Below, piece by piece: positions 51,267 to 59,568 of a stretch of 64,000 bases of DNA. The position numbers were made by a program, and so were the translations under genes. The stretch's first letter is position 1; the number at the start of each line of letters is the position of its first letter. Where the stretch lies: contig NZ_BDAV01000011.1 in the NCBI RefSeq assembly GCF_001612635.1, positions 62,001-126,000 of the forward strand, read 5' to 3'. Source of the stretch: Nocardia africana NBRC 100379. Lineage in GTDB: Bacteria > Actinomycetota > Actinomycetes > Mycobacteriales > Mycobacteriaceae. The notes beneath the pieces are model-generated. The model did no database searches and had not been told where the DNA came from. It worked only from the letters and a program-made list of their open reading frames with translations.

Positions 51267-52820
51267 ATGAATCACCCACGCCCACAACCGAACCCGTCTC
51301 CGGTGCCGCCACCCCTCCCAGGCCGCGGCGAACCCGAGGGCACGCCGCCGCCGCGGCCACCCGCGCCGGCCGGCTATCAGCAGCCGGAGGGCATGAGGCC
51401 GCCTCCGATGCCGTCGCCCGAGCAGGGCGGTTACCGCGCGCCGGGGACGATACCGCCACTCATGCCGAGCGGTGGTTATCGCACGCCGGACGGTATGACG
51501 CCGCCACCGCCGGGCGTTCGGGCCGAATACCCTGACCCCGTCACCGGCCGTCCCGGGCCACCGCCGGGCATGACGCCGCTCGGTCGTGGGAGCTACGCGC
51601 CCGGCGGTTTCGGGGATGGGCCGCCGCCTCCGTCTGGGGTTCCGCAAGGTGCCGCAGATCCGGCGATGCTTCATCGGACCGAGCTCACTCGTACCTACCC
51701 CTGTGGCGCGTGCGGCGGCCAGCTGGTGTTCGATATCGCCGCACAGCAGTTGCGGTGCCCCAGTTGTGGCAACTACTCACCGCTGTCGGCGCCGCGGACA
51801 CCGGTCGTCGCGCGGGATCTGCGGCAGGCGATGGGGGAGTTGCGTGCGCTGCAGGCTGTGACCACCGGGCCCCAGATCACCGGGGATCGCGAGGTGAAGT
51901 GCCAGAATTGCGGTGGCACAACCACCTTCGTCGGCAGCCTGACCGCGACGCGCTGCCCCTACTGCACCACGCCGATCCAGCGTGACGACGTGCACAATGC
52001 TCCCGCCCGGTTACCGGTCGACGGTGTCGTCCCCTTCCGCGTCGACGAGAAGGCAGCGCGCGACCGCGTCGAGAAGTGGGTCGCCGGACGGTGGTTCGCG
52101 CCGACCGCGTTCAAGAAGTACAAGCGGCTCGGTTCGCTGGCGAGCGTCTACCACGCCTATTTCACCTACGACGCCGACGTGCACACGTGGTATCGAGGCG
52201 AACGCGGCGAGGAGTACACCGAACGGTACTGGGACGACGGAGAGCTGAAGAGCCGCACCGAAATTCGCTGGTATCCGGCGATGGGGGAGGTCGGCAACCG
52301 GTTCGACGATCTGCCGATCCTCGCCAACGACATCGACGACGCCGCGCGCGTCGCCGAACTCGAACCCTGGCCGGTCGCGGAGGCCACCGGCTATTCGCCG
52401 GAGTACGTCGCCGGTCATCTGGCCCGCACCTACGATCGCGACGCCGAGGAGATGTTCCCGGTCGCCCGCACGCGGATGGAGAAGGTCATCGAGCAGACCG
52501 TGCGCGAGGACATCGGCGGTGACCGCCAGCGCATCCACGATCTGCGCTCGAGCTGGAATTCGCTGGCCTACAAGCACATTCTGCTGCCGATCTGGCTGCT
52601 GACCGTGGTGTACGCGAACACTCCGTTCCGGGTCTACATCAACGGCCTGACCGGTGAGGTCGTCGGGCAGCGGCCGTGGAGCAAGGTCAAACTCGCCGCC
52701 TTCGTCACGGTCGTCACGCTGCTGATCATCGGCGCGGTGGTCGCGCTGTCGATGTGGCACGGCGGGGGAACCCACCATCACAGCACCGGCCACACCACCG
52801 TCGTCCACCACGGGAGCTGA
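51267..52820 (+). CDS. Zinc-ribbon membrane protein (YdjG-like)
   Basis: 517 residues. A Pro/Gly-rich disordered N-terminus (about 1-135) carries repeated PPP motifs that could bind the GYF_2 domain of the upstream protein. Two four-cysteine ribbons follow: YPCGACGG...RCPSCG at about 147-170 and KCQNCGG...RCPYC at about 212-235. A conserved globular region with many Trp and Tyr spans about 250-440, then one C-terminal transmembrane helix (LAAFVTVVTLLIIGAVVALSM) and a His-rich tail. Bacillus YdjG has the same ribbon-plus-membrane plan. ATG follows the SPFH stop by 27 bases; the next gene starts two bases after this stop. Confidence 0.85.
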   Translation: MNHPRPQPNPSPVPPPLPGRGEPEGTPPPRPPAPAGYQQPEGMRPPPMPSPEQGGYRAPGTIPPLMPSGGYRTPDGMTPPPPGVRAEYPDPVTGRPGPPPGMTPLGRGSYAPGGFGDGPPPPSGVPQGAADPAMLHRTELTRTYPCGACGGQLVFDIAAQQLRCPSCGNYSPLSAPRTPVVARDLRQAMGELRALQAVTTGPQITGDREVKCQNCGGTTTFVGSLTATRCPYCTTPIQRDDVHNAPARLPVDGVVPFRVDEKAARDRVEKWVAGRWFAPTAFKKYKRLGSLASVYHAYFTYDADVHTWYRGERGEEYTERYWDDGELKSRTEIRWYPAMGEVGNRFDDLPILANDIDDAARVAELEPWPVAEATGYSPEYVAGHLARTYDRDAEEMFPVARTRMEKVIEQTVREDIGGDRQRIHDLRSSWNSLAYKHILLPIWLLTVVYANTPFRVYINGLTGEVVGQRPWSKVKLAAFVTVVTLLIIGAVVALSMWHGGGTHHHSTGHTTVVHHGS

Positions 52821-52821
52821 C

Positions 52822-53328
52822 ATGTTCGTGCTGCTACTGCTCGTGCTCGGCCTCGTGGTAATCGTGGGCGGGGTCGTCGCGATCGGGCTGGTGGCCCTGG
52901 CCCATCAGCGCCGCCGCATCGCCGCCGAGAACCAGGTGGTACCGGGCACCGCCACCCGCGCACCGTCCTCGTGGGCGCGCTCGCACGACCCCGAGGCCCG
53001 CCTGCACCGCCGCCTGCGCGATGCGATGACGGCGTTGCGCGCGGTGACGGCCTACGACACGGCGGCAACGGTCACCCTCCGGGCCGATCTGGAACAGTCG
53101 GCACTGGCTCTCGACGACCACTTGGTCGCGATATCGATGCTGCATCCCGACGCGCGGACCCCGCAGCTGGCACAGGCCGACCGCGCGGTCGCGGCGGTCG
53201 AGGCGGGTGTCGCCGACTACGCCACGGCCGCAACGCAACCGGATCTCAGCGCGCTCGAGGCCGATCTGGCGGGGGTGCGGGCGCGGTTGCGCACGGCCGA
53301 CGACCTGCGTCGAGGCATCGGCGCCTAG
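52822..53328 (+). CDS. Small single-pass membrane protein with coiled-coil-like tail (YdjH-like)
   Basis: 168 residues: one N-terminal transmembrane helix (FVLLLLVLGLVVIVGGVVAI) and a cytosolic, largely helical remainder rich in Ala, Arg and Asp (about 60-165), compatible with a helical bundle. I do not recognise a named domain. It is translated one base after the zinc-ribbon gene, so it is the third partner of the set. In Bacillus the matching position is YdjH. It converges on a methyltransferase gene. Confidence 0.7.
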   Translation: MFVLLLLVLGLVVIVGGVVAIGLVALAHQRRRIAAENQVVPGTATRAPSSWARSHDPEARLHRRLRDAMTALRAVTAYDTAATVTLRADLEQSALALDDHLVAISMLHPDARTPQLAQADRAVAAVEAGVADYATAATQPDLSALEADLAGVRARLRTADDLRRGIGA

Positions 53329-53338
53329 CGTCCACCGC

Positions 53339-54160
53339 TCAGCCGGCGGGTCTGGTTCCGCACACTACTGTCGCTCCGTAGTCGGACGATTCCGCGATCG
53401 CGGGGCGCAGCCCGGCTGCCGCGACGATCGCGGTGGCGGTATCGATCTGGCCGGTGGCGATTTCGACCAGGACCCAGCCGCCGATGCTCAGCCACCGCGC
53501 GGCAGCGGCGGCCACGCGGCGCAGCACGTCGAGTCCGTCGGCGCCACCGTCGAGGGCGGTGCGGGGTTCGTGGTCGCGGGCTTCCGGCGGCATCTGCGCG
53601 ATCATCGCGGTCGGCACATACGGGGTGTTGGCCAGGAGCAGATCCACGCGTCCGATCAGTTCGCCGGGCAGTGCGGAAAACAGGTCGCCCTGAAAGACCT
53701 GCCCGCCCAGCGGCTCCAGATTGCGCCGCGCGCACGCCACCGCGGCGCCGTCGATATCGGCGGCGACCAGCTCGACGTCCACTCCGCCGGCGCGCAACGC
53801 GGTCGTCGCCGCCAGGCCCAAAGCGCCTGAGCCACAACACATGTCGACCACGGTGCGCCGATCTCCCGGCCGGGCGGCGGTGCGTTCGAGGGCTTCGTCG
53901 ATCAAGAACGCGGTGCGTTGCCGCGGCACGAATACGCCGGGGTCGAGCGCCACCCGCACGCCGCGGAAGTCGGCCCAGCCCACCAGGTGTTCGAGCGGTA
54001 TGCCGTCGGCGCGTCGTGCGACGAGCGCGGAGAGCTCGCCGGGGGAGGAGGCGGCCTGCCGCAGCAGCGCCGCTTCCTCCTCGGCGAAGACGCATCCGGC
54101 GCGGCGCAGCGCGGCCACGACCGCGTCGGTGTCGGGATCGTGGGCTTCGAGGTCGATCAC
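53339..54160 (-). CDS. PrmC-related protein N5-glutamine methyltransferase
   Basis: 273 residues. N-terminal helical domain, then a SAM Rossmann fold with VVDMCCGSGALGLA. True PrmC enzymes carry NPPY to hold the glutamine of release-factor GGQ; here it is NTPYVPT, so one Pro is replaced. The sequence falls in the group called PrmC-related methyltransferase, found beside a normal PrmC in actinobacteria. The target protein is unknown, release factor or ribosomal protein being possible. It stands alone between converging operons. Confidence 0.82.
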   Translation of the reverse strand: MIDLEAHDPDTDAVVAALRRAGCVFAEEEAALLRQAASSPGELSALVARRADGIPLEHLVGWADFRGVRVALDPGVFVPRQRTAFLIDEALERTAARPGDRRTVVDMCCGSGALGLAATTALRAGGVDVELVAADIDGAAVACARRNLEPLGGQVFQGDLFSALPGELIGRVDLLLANTPYVPTAMIAQMPPEARDHEPRTALDGGADGLDVLRRVAAAAARWLSIGGWVLVEIATGQIDTATAIVAAAGLRPAIAESSDYGATVVCGTRPAG

Positions 54161-54203
54161 CTCACCATTGTCGGCGCGGCGTCAACCACGTTTTCCGCGC
54201 GAA

Positions 54204-55076
54204 CTAGCGGGCCGACGGCAGCAGGAAGGTGCGGGTCGCGTCGAGATAGATGCCGCGCTGGGCGGCCTTGCTCGGCGGCGGCAGCTGCGACACCAGCTGA
54301 TCCAGCGAGGTCATCGCTCCTACCACGCGGGTGCCGGCGACGATGAAATCGGCCACCGCGCGGCGGATGTGGTTCGGTGAGGTCACCACGACCGCACTGG
54401 TCGCGCCGGCGTCCTGGAGCATCCGGGTGCTGAACAGTGCGTTCTGCACGGTCGACGTGGCGCGGTCCTCGACCAGCACGCGGGAGGCGGGGATGCCGTG
54501 GCCGATCAGCCAGCCCGCCATCGCGGCGGCCTCCGGCACTCCGTTCTGCGGGTTGCCGCCGGTCACCACGATCGGCGACATCGGCGCCGCGATCGCCTGC
54601 AACCACGCCGCGGTGAGCCGGTTGACCAGTTCGGGGCGCAGGCTGCCGTCGGGGAGCAGGCCGTAGCCGAGCACCACGATGCCGGTCTGCGGGCCGACCA
54701 GCGCCGGCAGCGGATTGGGCAGGGTGCCCACGGCCGCGCCGATGGCGCCGATGAGATTGCGGGCGCCCTGGGCCATGCCGGGATCGATGGCCGCCAGCCG
54801 GTTGAAGGCGGTCTCACGCGTGACCAGATCGCCGGTGTAGTCGGACCAGATGCCCTGCAGAGCCAGCGCCTGCGCGTCGTCGGGTGTGTTGTCCAGCAGT
54901 GCGCGCAAATCGGCCAGACCTGCCGCGTCGTTGCCGTTGACGAAGTTCTCCTGGGCAGAGTTGTACAACGGCGCCGGTCCGTCGGCGGCCGTGGCCGTCG
55001 CGGTGAGTGGTCCGGCCAGCAGCGCGGCCGCCGAGGCCGCGACGAGAAGATGTTTTATACGTCTGGCGATGTTCAC
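54204..55076 (-). CDS. Exported YdcF/DUF218-family protein
   Basis: 290 residues from the GTG at 55076, which has GGAAAG 12 bases upstream; the frame extends to 55151 but that part is not signal-like. A signal peptide spans about 1-32 (RRIKHLLVAASAAALLAGPL). A helical TPR-like spacer region follows, then the DUF218 core from about 140: GIVVLGYGLLPDGSLRPELVNRL (shortened), VTGGNPQNGVPEA and EDRATSTVQNALFS. DUF218 proteins are linked to envelope and peptidoglycan metabolism. The first half is longer than in E. coli SanA or YdcF. Convergent to nothing; next gene folD is divergent. Confidence 0.82.
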   Translation of the reverse strand: MNIARRIKHLLVAASAAALLAGPLTATATAADGPAPLYNSAQENFVNGNDAAGLADLRALLDNTPDDAQALALQGIWSDYTGDLVTRETAFNRLAAIDPGMAQGARNLIGAIGAAVGTLPNPLPALVGPQTGIVVLGYGLLPDGSLRPELVNRLTAAWLQAIAAPMSPIVVTGGNPQNGVPEAAAMAGWLIGHGIPASRVLVEDRATSTVQNALFSTRMLQDAGATSAVVVTSPNHIRRAVADFIVAGTRVVGAMTSLDQLVSQLPPPSKAAQRGIYLDATRTFLLPSAR

Positions 55077-55256
55077 TGCAGTTGTCACCTTTCCGGGCGA
55101 GCGGGATCCCGCGTGGGTGGGGTGGGGCGTGGGCACAGCCGTGCCCACCATACGACCCGAATCGGTGAGGGCCCCGGATTTGCCCCCGCTCGAGTCTGCA
55201 TTCGCGGGGGTGGCGGCGGCCGTCGGCGCTGGTGTGCGGCCCGATAGGGTTGCCGG

Positions 55257-56105
55257 GTGGACACCCTATCGCTGACCGGCAAACAACTCGCCGCCGACCT
55301 CAACGCCGAGACGAAGAACCGCGCCGCCGCACTGGCCGAAGCCGGGGCCGCCCCCCGCCTGGTGCTGGTGGTGGCCAACGACGATCCGGCCAGCGGGTGG
55401 TATGTCAATTCGCTGCAGCGCGCGGCCGCTCGGCTCGGAATCGACTGCGAGACAACCGATCTCGGCGCGCAGGCGAGTGCCGCCGAGATTCGAGAGGCGC
55501 TGGCGAAGCTCAGCGAGGACCCCGCGGTGCACGCGGTGATGCTGCAGACTCCGCTGCCCGCCGGTGTGGAACTCAACGACGTCAGCTCGGCCATCGCCGC
55601 GGCCAAGGATGTCGACGGCGTCAGCCCGCTGTCACTGGGACTGCTCGCCGCCGGACTGCCCGGATTCCCTCCCGCCACCTCACAGGCGGTGGTGGAGCTG
55701 GCCAAACATCACGACATCGCGCTGGCGGGCCGGCACGTCGCGGTCGTCGGCCGTTCGAACGTGGTCGGCAAACCTTTGGCACAACTGCTGCTGGCCGAGA
55801 ACGCGACGGTGACGGTGTGCCATTCGCGGACCACGGACCTGCCGGCGGTCACCTCGGCCGCCGATATCGTGGTCGCGGCGGCCGGGCGGGCCGGCCTGAT
55901 CGGTGGTGATCATGTGCGCGAGGGCGCGGTGGTCATCGACGTGGGTACCAACGAGGGACCCGACGGTGGCATCGTCGGCGATGTGGACGCCGCCTCGGTC
56001 GAGGGCCGGGCCGCGGGACTGAGCCCGGTGCCCGGCGGTGTCGGACCCGTCACCACCGCGCTGCTGATGCGGCACGTGGTGGAGGCGGCCGAAGCGGCGC
56101 GCTGA
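55257..56105 (+). CDS. folD: FolD-like methylene-THF dehydrogenase lacking the catalytic lysine
   Basis: 282 residues, normal FolD length. Rossmann site GRSNVVGKPLAQ, end motif PGGVGPVTTALL and DVDG are kept. The cyclohydrolase/dehydrogenase lysine of YVxxKxK is missing: the residues here are Tyr49, Val50, Asn51, Ser52, Leu53, Gln54, Arg55, so Leu replaces Lys53 and Arg the second Lys. The PCTP loop is PATS. It may still dehydrogenate methylene-THF but probably cannot run the hydrolase step. An FchA-type cyclohydrolase gene lies 0.9 kb away. The message may be leaderless from a GTG with TAGGGT upstream. Confidence 0.85.
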   Translation: MDTLSLTGKQLAADLNAETKNRAAALAEAGAAPRLVLVVANDDPASGWYVNSLQRAAARLGIDCETTDLGAQASAAEIREALAKLSEDPAVHAVMLQTPLPAGVELNDVSSAIAAAKDVDGVSPLSLGLLAAGLPGFPPATSQAVVELAKHHDIALAGRHVAVVGRSNVVGKPLAQLLLAENATVTVCHSRTTDLPAVTSAADIVVAAAGRAGLIGGDHVREGAVVIDVGTNEGPDGGIVGDVDAASVEGRAAGLSPVPGGVGPVTTALLMRHVVEAAEAAR

Positions 56106-56846
56106 TCACCAGTGGGTGGTCACCGGATCGCCCACACTCACGTTGTCGTAGTACCACTCGGCATCGGCGGGAGCCAGGTTGATGCAGCCGTGGCTGACAT
56201 TCGAATTCCCTTGCTGACCGACCGACCACGGCGCCGAATGCACGAAGACGCCGCCCGAGGTGAGCCGTTCGGCGAATTCGCCGGTCAGGTAGTAGCCCTC
56301 CGGGTCGTCGAGCGGAATGCCGATGGTGCGCGAGTCGAAGATGATGGTGCGGTCCTTCTCCATCACGGGGAAGGTGCCCACCGGGGTCTCGCGTCCGGGC
56401 TTACCCATCGAGGCCGGCATGACCCGTGGCGCCTGCCCGGGAATGAATACGGTGAACGTATGCGCCGACATGTCGGCATCGGCGCTGGTCCCGCCGTCGG
56501 TCCGGAATTCGGACCGGGCGTTGCCCGCCGTCACGGTGAATCGGGCATCGGCCGGCAGGTATCCCGTGGAGTTCCAGACCAGTTCCCGGTCGTTGGTCCA
56601 GGAGAACGTTCCGGCCTGCGCGCCGACGTGTACGGACCGTTCGGCGCGGGCGCGATCGGTGACGGGTGCGGTGAATCGGACGGTGACCGGATGGGCGATG
56701 CCGACGACGGCGCCGTTGCCCGGTGAGATCGAGGCCACGGGTGTGGTCTGTGGTGTGGCCAGCACCGCTGCCGCGGTGCCCGTGGTGACTGCGGCCAGTG
56801 CTGCGATGACTGTCGCCAGGAACAAATGACGCATCATGTTCCTCAT
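56106..56846 (-). CDS. L,D-transpeptidase (YkuD) with N-terminal Ig-like domain
   Basis: 246 residues. N-terminal hydrophobic signal/anchor (about 5-28), an Ig-like domain about 35-115 (ASISPGNGAVVGIAHPVTV, shortened) and the YkuD catalytic domain with VHSAPWSVGQQG and the Cys-bearing SHGCINLAP. The cysteine forms 3-3 crosslinks in peptidoglycan, an activity typical of mycolate-bearing bacteria. Length fits the short Ldt class (Rv0116c-like). It directly abuts the folD stop and converges on it. The 141 bases upstream contain a CGTAAC-GACA-GTTACG palindrome at 56930-56945. Confidence 0.9.
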   Translation of the reverse strand: MRNMMRHLFLATVIAALAAVTTGTAAAVLATPQTTPVASISPGNGAVVGIAHPVTVRFTAPVTDRARAERSVHVGAQAGTFSWTNDRELVWNSTGYLPADARFTVTAGNARSEFRTDGGTSADADMSAHTFTVFIPGQAPRVMPASMGKPGRETPVGTFPVMEKDRTIIFDSRTIGIPLDDPEGYYLTGEFAERLTSGGVFVHSAPWSVGQQGNSNVSHGCINLAPADAEWYYDNVSVGDPVTTHW

Positions 56847-56987
56847 GGCTCCACCCCCTCAGGTGGTGTGTGTATCAGGACCTCGATCCTAGTTCCGGAT
56901 GATCATGGTCGCCGGAATAGTTTTCGCTTCGTAACGACAGTTACGGTGTGGCAAACCGAGGTTCAGCCGAGGGGTGTGGTATACGGC

Positions 56988-57644
56988 TCAGCCGACGACG
57001 GCGGCGAGGACGTCCGTGTGCAGCGCGTCCGCGCGGGCGAGGATCTCCTCGATGCGCTGCAGCGCGGGCGCGAACTCCTCGGCCTCGTGGTCGCCGAGCG
57101 AGCCGACGTTGATGGCGATATTCAACTGTGAACTGGCGGCGGCGGCCCGGGCGGCATCGGCGGCGGCGCCGATGTCGGTGACCACGTTCGGATTGCCGAT
57201 CGGCAGCAGATCCGCAGCCAGCGAGAGCACCTCGCCGGCTTCGGCGACCACCGCGGCCGGGACTCGCGCGGCCTGCAGCAGTGCCGAGGTGATCGCTTCC
57301 TTGCGGGCTGCGATCTGCTCGTCGGTGTCCTTGGGCAGTTTGTAGGCCGCGCCGACCGCGGTGAAGGCGGTGGCGTCGGCATCGGCCAGGGTCAGGGCGC
57401 GCTCCCGGGCGGCGTCGGCCGCCGCGATGATCCGATCGATCGCCGGACGGTTGTCGGCATCCTTGGCGCGGGTGGTGTAGCGGGCCACCATCGCCACCAG
57501 TGCGGCGCCCTGGGCGGCGTGCAGTGCCGCGACCGCGCCGCCGCCGGGCGCGGGGATCTTGGCGGCGAGATCGTCCAGGTAGCGGCCGATCGTCGACTCT
57601 CCGAACGTCGTGGTGTCCGGCGACGATGCGGTGTCCTGAGACAT
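56988..57644 (-). CDS. fchA: Cyclodeaminase/cyclohydrolase-family protein (FchA-like)
   Basis: 218 residues from ATG at 57644 with GGGAGG upstream; the longer frame is antisense to the LLM gene. The family mark is AKIPAPGGGAVAALHAAQ near residue 30 and all-helical sequence follows, e.g. LLPIGNPNVVTDIG and SLGDHEAEEF. FTCD C-terminal-like and FchA proteins convert methenyl-THF to formyl-THF, or formimino-THF to methenyl-THF. With no FTCD formiminotransferase partner next to it, the FchA reaction is more likely. It would complete the step the nearby FolD appears to have lost. Confidence 0.85.
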   Translation of the reverse strand: MSQDTASSPDTTTFGESTIGRYLDDLAAKIPAPGGGAVAALHAAQGAALVAMVARYTTRAKDADNRPAIDRIIAAADAARERALTLADADATAFTAVGAAYKLPKDTDEQIAARKEAITSALLQAARVPAAVVAEAGEVLSLAADLLPIGNPNVVTDIGAAADAARAAAASSQLNIAINVGSLGDHEAEEFAPALQRIEEILARADALHTDVLAAVVG

Positions 57645-57809
57645 GCTGCGGGGCCTCCCGTTTCGAGGAATCGGCGTGCGGTACGCCGATAACCGTACCG
57701 GGCCGCGCGCCGGATCATCGACCGGCCCGTACCGCCCTGTCGCGGACGGTGTGCGGGCGGTGTGCAGGATGGAACCGAGACCGCCCCGGCCGCGATCGCG
57801 GATCGCGGT

Positions 57810-57855
57810 TTGTGACGGGTGGTGCAGTGCGATAACCTCACTGCAACTGGTTGCA
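57810..57855 (+). promoter_or_regulatory. LLM gene promoter with overlapping palindromes
   Basis: TTGTGA (57810-57815), 17 bases, TAACCT (57833-57838). Palindromes GCAGTG-N9-CACTGC (57824-57844) and TGCAAC-TG-GTTGCA (57842-57855) surround the -10 box and start point. TTGCATA recurs just before the ATG. A regulator site is likely but its protein is unknown. Confidence 0.5.
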
Positions 57856-57875
57856 TATGAACGGAGTTGCATACG

Positions 57876-58913
57876 ATGCGGATCGGGTTGGGCATCAACT
57901 ATGCGGGGGGCTTCAAGGAGGTCGCGGCCGAGGTCGCCGACCTGGAACGGGCCGGCCTGGACATCGTCTTCGTGCCCGAGGCCTACTCCTACGACGCGGT
58001 GAGCGGACTGGGATATCTGGCGGCCAAGACCGAGCGGGTGCAGCTGGCCTCGGGCATCCTGCAGCTCTACACCCGCACGCCCACGCTGACCGCGATGACC
58101 GCGGCGGGTCTGGACTACGTCTCCGACGGCCGCTACGTCCTCGGTCTGGGCGCCTCCGGACCGCAGGTCATCGAGGGGTTCCACGGCGTGCCCTACGACG
58201 CGCCGATCGGCCGCACCCGCGAGGTCGTGGAGATCTGCCGCAAGGTGTGGCGGCGTGAACGCCTGGAGTACCAGGGCAAGTACTACACGATCCCGCTGCC
58301 CGCCCAACGCGGCACCGGACTGGGCAAACCGCTGAAGCTGATCAACCATCCGGTACGCGACCGCATCCCGGTGTTGCTGGCCGCGCTCGGCCCGAAGAAC
58401 GTGCAGTTGGCCGCCGAACTGGCCGAAGGCTGGCAGCCGATCTTCTTCCTGCCGGAGAAGGCCCGCGACGTGTGGGGTGAGGCGCTGGCCGCCGGCACCG
58501 CGAAACGCGATCCGGAACTCGGCGACCTCGACGTCTACGCCGGGCCGGCGCTGGCGATCGGCGACAACGTGGAGCCGCTGCGCGAGTTCGTCAAACCGCA
58601 TCTGGCGCTCTACATCGGCGGTATGGGAGCCAAGGGCAAGAACTTCTACCACTCGCTGGCCACCCAGTACGGTTACGGCGCCGAGGCCGATCGCATCCAG
58701 GAGCTGTATCTGGCCGGCAAGAAGGACGAGGCCGCCAAGGTCGTACCCGACGAGCTGGTGCGCGACATCTCGCTGATCGGTTCGGCGGGCTTCGTCAAGG
58801 AGCGGGTGGCGGCATTCCGGGAGGCCGGTGTCACGGTGCTGAACGTGGTGCCGCTCGCCGCGACCGCGCCGGAACGGGTGAAGCTGATCGAACAGCTGCG
58901 CGAGCTGGTCTGA
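57876..58913 (+). CDS. LLM-class F420-dependent oxidoreductase
   Basis: 345 residues from ATG at 57876, GGAG at nine bases. Luciferase-like TIM barrel: RIGLGINYAGGFKEVAAEV, VFVPEAYSYDAVS, GILQLYTRTPTLTAMTAA and LGLGASGPQVIEGFHGVPYD (each shown in part). The residues around the barrel mouth are those of F420 rather than FMN users. It likely reduces or oxidises a ketone or alkene in the cytosol; close relatives are common in mycobacteria without known substrates. It is divergent from fchA. Confidence 0.9.
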   Translation: MRIGLGINYAGGFKEVAAEVADLERAGLDIVFVPEAYSYDAVSGLGYLAAKTERVQLASGILQLYTRTPTLTAMTAAGLDYVSDGRYVLGLGASGPQVIEGFHGVPYDAPIGRTREVVEICRKVWRRERLEYQGKYYTIPLPAQRGTGLGKPLKLINHPVRDRIPVLLAALGPKNVQLAAELAEGWQPIFFLPEKARDVWGEALAAGTAKRDPELGDLDVYAGPALAIGDNVEPLREFVKPHLALYIGGMGAKGKNFYHSLATQYGYGAEADRIQELYLAGKKDEAAKVVPDELVRDISLIGSAGFVKERVAAFREAGVTVLNVVPLAATAPERVKLIEQLRELV

Positions 58914-58921
58914 CAGGCGTG

Positions 58922-58950
58922 GCCGGCAGCCCGCTTCCCGGGCTGCCGGC
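58922..58950. terminator. Bidirectional hairpin between LLM gene and STAS gene
   Basis: Perfect 12-bp arms GCCGGCAGCCCG (58922-58933) and CGGGCTGCCGGC (58939-58950), 5-base loop, between converging genes. No T-tract. Confidence 0.75.
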
Positions 58951-58959
58951 TCGGTCCGC

Positions 58960-59349
58960 TCAGCCCTGGTGCAGCGCCGCGAGCGCGGCGTCGAGGGTGG
59001 GGTGCAGGGCGAACACCTGATCGAGATTGGTCAGTTTGAGCTGTCTGCTGGTGGCCGGCCCCTCGGCGACCAGGACGATGCGCGTCGCGGAGCCCGCCCG
59101 CTGATGGGCGGCCACCAGGGCGGCCATACCGGCCGAGGCCAGGAAACTCACCTGCAACAGGTCGATGATCAGTGCCGCGGGTTTACCGCCGAGGGTCGCC
59201 TCGATCGCACTCTCCAGTGCGGGAGCGGTCGCCAGGTCGACCTCGCCGGCCACCGTGAGCACGGTCGCATCGTCGTGCACGCTGACCGAGGTGGTCATCG
59301 CGTCGGCGAGGGGATACGCGTCTCCGGGAGTATTGGTCACGGTTGTCAA
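58960..59349 (-). CDS. STAS-domain anti-sigma-factor antagonist
   Basis: 129 residues. STAS fold about 20-120: VLTVAGEVDLATAPALESAI, ALIIDLLQVSFLASAGMAAL with the phosphorylatable Ser of the helix N-cap, and LTNLDQVFALHPT. Such proteins bind an anti-sigma kinase and free a general stress sigma factor. No kinase or sigma gene is adjacent. It is convergent with the LLM gene and divergent from the holin-like and DUF3618 genes, which may be part of the stress regulon it helps to control. Confidence 0.88.
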   Translation of the reverse strand: MTTVTNTPGDAYPLADAMTTSVSVHDDATVLTVAGEVDLATAPALESAIEATLGGKPAALIIDLLQVSFLASAGMAALVAAHQRAGSATRIVLVAEGPATSRQLKLTNLDQVFALHPTLDAALAALHQG

Positions 59350-59458
59350 TCTACCTGCTGGGTACCCGGGACTCTCTCCGGCCGGGCAATTGCTTTCCGG
59401 CGCAAGGAGTTAACCGTGCGACGGACGCGCGATCGGTCGTCCGCACGCACGGGCGGAG

Positions 59459-59483
59459 GTGTCACGGCGGATTTACCGGGTAT
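59459..59483 (+). promoter_or_regulatory. Possible general-stress (SigF/SigB-type) promoter
   Basis: GTGT-N15-GGGTAT at 59459-59483 is one base off the GTTT-N15-17-GGGTAT pattern used by mycobacterial SigF-like factors. It lies 86 bases before the holin-like gene. Confidence 0.4.
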
Positions 59484-59568
59484 CGCGAGCACAACCGGAG
59501 AGGCGGTTCGCTCGTGGGCGGAGCGAGGTCGCCCGATTCGATCGGTGCCCGGAGGAGTGGTTGGTCAG

